This document shows positions 13,352 through 16,715 of a DNA stretch of 16,715 nt, piece by piece. The notes under the pieces were generated by a model that was not told the DNA's origin, did not search any database, and saw only the letters and a list, made by a program, of their open reading frames with translations. Position numbers and translations under genes: made by a program. Within the stretch, counting starts at the first letter, position 1; each line of letters opens with the position of its first letter. Source of the stretch: Acidobacteriota bacterium (lineage in GTDB: Bacteria > Acidobacteriota > Vicinamibacteria > Vicinamibacterales > UBA8438); contig DTWD01000444.1 of assembly GCA_012963185.1 (NCBI GenBank), forward strand, positions 1 through 16,715. The letters run 5' to 3'.

Positions 13352-14872
13352 TTAGCCTTTCAATGTTGGCCGGGCATCATGCCATGGCGTCGCCTGTTCG
13401 TAAACATGTGCGAGTCTCAATAAGAAGTCTTCATTGAAAGCCCGTCCGATTAATTGCAACCCAATTGGGAGCTGCTCTGTTGTCAATCCTGCAGGAACAC
13501 TGAGTGCCGGAAGGCCAGTTAGATTGGCACTGACAGTAAAGATGTCACCTAGATACATCGTCAAGGGGTCTTCTTCATGTTCACCAAGTTTGAATGCAGC
13601 CGTCGGTGTGGTTGGCATTACCACGACATCAACGGCTGTGGACTTATCGCCGGCGAACACGTTGTCGTAGTCGAGACGTATCAATGAGCGTACCTGCTGC
13701 GCTTTGCCATAGTAGGCGTCGTAATAGCCGGCACTCAATGCGTAGGTGCCGAGCATAATTCGACGTTTTACTTCAGTTCCAAAGCCGCTGTTTCGAGTGC
13801 GGTCGTACATGGCGGCAAGGTCTTTTTCAGTATCAGCTGCTCCATCAAGGGATGCTCTGAGACCATAGCGGACACCGTCATATCTAGCGAGGTTTGAACT
13901 GGCCTCTGCAGGTGCGACAAGGTAATAGGTAGGAACAGCGTGAGCGGCGTGCGGCAACGTAATGTCGACGAGTTCGGCTCCGGCCGCCGTGAAGATATTA
14001 AGCGCCGAATCATATGCACGGAGAACATCTTTATCGATGCTAGCGTCAGCGTGCTCAAACATTGCACGCGGCACACCAATTCGTGTTCCTCTGATGTCAC
14101 TTTTTAAGGCTGCGTTGTAGTCAGGTACAGGCTGGGCGACAGATGTCGCGTCGGCCGGATCAACTCCGGCTAGTACTTGAAGTATGAGTGCCGCGTCTTC
14201 GACAGAATTGGTTAATGGTCCGATCTGGTCAAATGATGACGCGAATGCTAAGAGACCATAACGAGAGACACGCCCATAAGTTGGTTTTAATCCAACCACG
14301 CCACAAAAGGCCGCAGGCTGCCGAATGGAGCCGCCCGTGTCGGTGCCGATCGATACAGGCGCAAACTGAGCAGCGACTGCAGCGGCTGCACCGCCGCTAG
14401 AGCCGCCAGGTGACCGCTCAGTGTCCCATGGGTTTTTAGTTGGGCCGTAGGCCGAGTGTTCCGTTGATGAGCCCATTGCGAACTCGTCGCAATTAGTCTT
14501 ACCAATAATGATGGCGCCAGCCTGTTTGAGTCGAGTGACGACAGTGGCATCATACGGGGGCCGGAAGTCTTTCAGAATGCGTGACGCGGCAGTTGTGATT
14601 TGGCCACGTGAACAAATAACGTCTTTTATTGTGATGGGTATACCAAGAAGCGGACGATCTGATCTGTCAGACTGCGCGAGTCGATCAATTGCTGCTGCTT
14701 GTTCGAGTGCCTCATCGCGAAACACAGCAGTCATGGCATTGTAAATAGGGTCGTAGGTGGCGATCCGATCAAGACTAGCTTGGCAGACCTCAACCGCAGA
14801 GATATCGCCAGAACGAACCCCGTCTCTGATTTCGATGATGTTCCAGTCAAGGACTGGTTTTGAGGTCGGCAT
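13352..14872 (-). CDS. gatA: Asp-tRNA(Asn)/Glu-tRNA(Gln) amidotransferase subunit A
   Basis: GatA is the glutaminase subunit of GatCAB, releasing ammonia that GatB uses to amidate misacylated Glu-tRNA(Gln) or Asp-tRNA(Asn). The 506-residue product has the amidase-signature Ser-cisSer-Lys triad: Lys83 (TIKDVI), Ser158 (SPGGSSGG, 154-161) and Ser182 (TDTGGSIRQPA). The spacing fits GatA better than other amidases. The N-terminus lacks a signal peptide, in line with a cytosolic enzyme. It follows gatC with an eight-base gap, and a partial GGA ribosome site lies in the gatC tail. No gatB is adjacent; the downstream neighbour is the convergent small membrane gene. Confidence 0.95.
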   Translation of the reverse strand: MPTSKPVLDWNIIEIRDGVRSGDISAVEVCQASLDRIATYDPIYNAMTAVFRDEALEQAAAIDRLAQSDRSDRPLLGIPITIKDVICSRGQITTAASRILKDFRPPYDATVVTRLKQAGAIIIGKTNCDEFAMGSSTEHSAYGPTKNPWDTERSPGGSSGGAAAAVAAQFAPVSIGTDTGGSIRQPAAFCGVVGLKPTYGRVSRYGLLAFASSFDQIGPLTNSVEDAALILQVLAGVDPADATSVAQPVPDYNAALKSDIRGTRIGVPRAMFEHADASIDKDVLRAYDSALNIFTAAGAELVDITLPHAAHAVPTYYLVAPAEASSNLARYDGVRYGLRASLDGAADTEKDLAAMYDRTRNSGFGTEVKRRIMLGTYALSAGYYDAYYGKAQQVRSLIRLDYDNVFAGDKSTAVDVVVMPTTPTAAFKLGEHEEDPLTMYLGDIFTVSANLTGLPALSVPAGLTTEQLPIGLQLIGRAFNEDFLLRLAHVYEQATPWHDARPTLKG

Positions 14873-14880
14873 GCTTTGTT

Positions 14881-15195
14881 CTATCCAATTACCCGCGGTA
14901 CGCGGAAGTAGCCACCGTGTTCTTGGCCGGGTACCTTTCTGCTATCGGGTGCGTTTTCGAGCGTGTCCTCTCGCGAAAGCGACGGGCGGATTTGGTCCAT
15001 CCGTCGCCGATCGGCAGGTTCACTTTCGCTGCAGTTCATCTCTACCGTCGTCGTGTCGACTTCCTGTAGCCGTTCGGCGTACCGTAGGATGTCGCCTAAT
15101 TGACGGGTGAACAACGCAGCCTCTTCATCGCTGAGTTGAAGGTGTGCTAGTTCGGCGATACGGTTTACATCATGTCGTGTTAACTGATTGGCCAT
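14881..15195 (-). CDS. gatC: Asp-tRNA(Asn)/Glu-tRNA(Gln) amidotransferase subunit C
   Basis: This 104-residue protein has the GatC pattern of two N-terminal helices (VNRIAELAHLQLSDEEAALF, 10-29, then QLGDILRYAERLQEVDT, 32-48), followed by an extended tail with LREDxxxxAPDSR-like LSREDTLENAPDSRK (73-87) and the YFRVPRVIG ending. GatC wraps around the GatA-GatB interface and stabilises the complex. The ATG at 15195 begins MANQLTRHDV and has AGGG nine bases upstream; an upstream in-frame start at 15228 is not conserved in style and runs toward the divergent gene. It heads the gatC-gatA transcript. Confidence 0.93.
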   Translation of the reverse strand: MANQLTRHDVNRIAELAHLQLSDEEAALFTRQLGDILRYAERLQEVDTTTVEMNCSESEPADRRRMDQIRPSLSREDTLENAPDSRKVPGQEHGGYFRVPRVIG

Positions 15196-15234
15196 GTACA
15201 GCACCCTACCATATGAACGTGAGAGCATAGAGAC

Positions 15235-16107
15235 GTGGCAGATTCACTCTTCGGCCGATCGCGTGACGTCGTCGAGGCTGCTCTCCCTGATAGAGAGCCA
15301 GTAATCTGTCCACTTTGTCAGCGTGAGCCGCAGTTGTTCGCGGTTGATTTCCAGGGATTTTTCCTGGCGAGATGCCCGGTGTGTAGGCTCGAGTTTCAGC
15401 ATCCCCGACCTCTTTTTGATCAACTCGAAGACGCTGTCTATAACGAGTCATACCATCCTGAGGATCACCGTAATGTTGATGGAACTCGCGCCCGTATATT
15501 CATGCGGCAGCTATCCCAGCTTGAGGGATATATGTCAGCGAGTCCGGCTACGGTGCTCGATGTCGGTTGTGGTGCCGGAGCGTTTCTTGACTTCGCGTCG
15601 GAGCGAGGTTGGGAGGTTGCGGGTACCGATGTGGCGGTGACGAACGTGGTCCGGCAGAGTGGTGTCAAGGTCTGGGAAGGGACGTTATCAGGTATTGCGT
15701 TTACCGCGGAGCGGTTTGCCGCGATTCGGTTTAATCATGTGTTAGAGCACACGCAAAACCCACTCGCTGAACTACAGCGTGCACGAACCTTGATTACTGA
15801 TGACGGTGTGCTTCTTGTGGGTGTCCCGAATATTGCAGGCTTGAGCATACGGCTCAAAAGTTTGCAAAGTCGTATGGGGCTAAAAGATCAATGCTGGAAA
15901 CACTACGGTGCGTTACACCACCTCTGGTTTTTTACGCCGGCGACGTTGAGTGCCCTTGTCCAAAAAGCCGGTTTTGAAGTGCTTGCATGGGAAACCCCCG
16001 TGACCGATAGAAGCGATCGGTCTGGCTGGATAAGCGCCGTAACTCGTGCGCCACTTGAAGTGTTAGGTCTCGGAGGTATTCTCGACTTGTATGCTCGGCC
16101 ACGCTAA
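15235..16107 (+). CDS. Class I SAM-dependent methyltransferase with N-terminal zinc ribbon
   Basis: The 290-residue product starts with two Cys pairs, Cys25-x2-Cys28 (CPLC) and Cys47-x2-Cys50 (CPVC), followed by YNESYH near 69-74, an arrangement common in surface-sugar and natural-product methyltransferases. The Rossmann SAM loop is VLDVGCGAGAF (107-117), the acidic ribose ligand lies in GTDVA (130-134), and FNHVLEH (166-172) is the Methyltransf_23-type motif IV. The C-terminal half has PNIAGL, HHLWFFTPATL and LVQKAGFEV, also typical. The substrate is not evident; O- or C-methylation of a glycan is only a guess. The GTG start at 15235 has a weak GAG ribosome site. It is divergent from gatC with 39 bases between starts and converges with the DUF1684 gene. 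Confidence 0.85.
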   Translation: MADSLFGRSRDVVEAALPDREPVICPLCQREPQLFAVDFQGFFLARCPVCRLEFQHPRPLFDQLEDAVYNESYHPEDHRNVDGTRARIFMRQLSQLEGYMSASPATVLDVGCGAGAFLDFASERGWEVAGTDVAVTNVVRQSGVKVWEGTLSGIAFTAERFAAIRFNHVLEHTQNPLAELQRARTLITDDGVLLVGVPNIAGLSIRLKSLQSRMGLKDQCWKHYGALHHLWFFTPATLSALVQKAGFEVLAWETPVTDRSDRSGWISAVTRAPLEVLGLGGILDLYARPR

Positions 16108-16128
16108 ACAAGAGTGGATTCGACCAGA

Positions 16129-16715
16129 TTAGTGACTTGCGTGGTAGGCCAGTTCCCCGGCCTCGATGCGAAGGGGTAGACGATTTTCTAGCGGTGGCAG
16201 CGGACACGTCGTATGCGGGTTAAACGCGCACGGTGGGTTGTGTGCCTGATTAAAATCAACGATTGTTGACCCTGCCTCAGGAGCGGGTGCATATAAGAAT
16301 CGCGCAGCAGGATAGGTTTCTTTTCCGCTGGTGAGGTCGCGAAAAATGAACCAAAGCCGACTACCTGAATCAATAGTTGTCATGGTGAGTTCTTGCCCAC
16401 GCACTGTGAGCTTTACGGAGCCGCTACTGCGGAACGTTTCCACGTCGCCCAATATGTTGGGTAGTTCGAGAAAGCGAGGTTCCTCATGCGGAATAAATAT
16501 GCCTCGCATGCGGTAGGACTCGTCTGGTGGGAACCAACGAAGGCCAGTAAAATCACGCCGGATCTGACTGTCACGGTCTCGCATTCTAATAGCGAGACGA
16601 TCCCCGCTGTAATGCCCAAACAGCGTCAGAGGGCCTATAGTCACGGCCGGGGGCTCAGTGCCTTCAAATGGCCATAGTGTTGCAGAACTGACATCTTGCC
16701 CATCGACGGAGAGCG
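16129..16715 (-). CDS. DUF1684 domain protein, 5' end cut by window edge
   Basis: The frame stays open to the window edge, so only the last 194 residues are present; an internal GTG at 16644 is not the true start because SVDGQDV-type family sequence continues upstream. Hallmarks of DUF1684 are present: DFTGLRWFPPDESYRM, a LPNILGDVE turn, FIFRDLTSGKETYPAARFLY, and the end DFNQAHNPPCAFNPHTTCPL followed by NRLPLRIEAGE. The two Cys residues lie in the conserved PPCAF and TTCPLP motifs. The function of the family is unknown; many members carry a signal peptide, but that region is outside this window. It lies 21 bases from the convergent methyltransferase gene. Confidence 0.9.
   Translation of the reverse strand, partial: LSVDGQDVSSATLWPFEGTEPPAVTIGPLTLFGHYSGDRLAIRMRDRDSQIRRDFTGLRWFPPDESYRMRGIFIPHEEPRFLELPNILGDVETFRSSGSVKLTVRGQELTMTTIDSGSRLWFIFRDLTSGKETYPAARFLYAPAPEAGSTIVDFNQAHNPPCAFNPHTTCPLPPLENRLPLRIEAGELAYHASH

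Noticed and set aside
1..16715. Mobile element, CRISPR array, defence system or tRNA gene
   Set aside because: No transposase, integrase, repeat-spacer pattern, defence nuclease/helicase set or tRNA cloverleaf was recognised, and gene content and codon use are even across the window.

Overview
The window reads as a compact, mostly housekeeping chromosomal segment of an uncultured-type bacterium with a didermic (Gram-negative-like) envelope. It carries an HtrA/DegP-type envelope protease, a lipoprotein with an N-terminal lipobox, and a GatCAB-type amidotransferase for indirect Asn/Gln-tRNA charging. Base composition is moderate and codon use looks uniform throughout. I see no insertion sequence, integrase, prophage, CRISPR array, tRNA or rRNA. 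My best guess for lineage, from gene content and protein style only, is an Acidobacteriota (Vicinamibacteria-like) relative. This is an inference that a marker-gene search would have to confirm.

Layout. (1) 1-5297, minus strand: a run of five genes in transcription order M24 metallopeptidase, HtrA protease, MidA-family methyltransferase, CYTH-domain phosphatase/cyclase and sugar-nucleotide nucleotidyltransferase. The last is cut by the window edge and is joined to CYTH by a 4-base GTGA overlap. (2) 5341-5400: a long imperfect inverted repeat separates this run from a lipoprotein gene (5436-5993) that has its own good promoter and ribosome site. (3) 6108-7006: a zinc-ribbon protein of unknown function and a VOC/glyoxalase-fold protein, divergently transcribed with only 32 bases between their starts. 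(4) 7047-12197, minus strand: a tight operon ymdB-type phosphodiesterase, xseA, xseB, ispA, tlyA, nadK. This is the familiar exonuclease VII/isoprenoid/TlyA/NAD kinase cluster, but without the dxs gene often found between ispA and tlyA. (5) 12198-13185, plus strand: an AT-rich regulatory gap, then an unrecognised 68-residue ORF, an RNA polymerase omega homologue with an unusual N-terminal extension, and a small membrane protein, all overlapping or nearly touching. (6) 13352-15195, minus strand: gatC-gatA without gatB. (7) 15235-16715: a zinc-ribbon SAM methyltransferase (plus strand) and a DUF1684 protein (minus strand, cut by the window edge).

How the genes work together: cluster 4 combines DNA repair (ExoVII), prenyl diphosphate synthesis, ribosomal RNA methylation and NADP supply. 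These are joined by history more than by pathway, but the short junctions imply one transcript. Cluster 1 is centred on envelope protein quality control and peptide turnover, with a possible cell-wall or glycan sugar activation step at its end. No stretch longer than 300 bases lacks a gene. I did not find a convincing new defence or mobile system. The most unusual parts are the small-ORF/rpoZ/membrane-ORF cluster with its AT-rich control region, the 60-base inverted repeat, and the two small uncharacterised proteins at 5436-5993 and 6108-6566.
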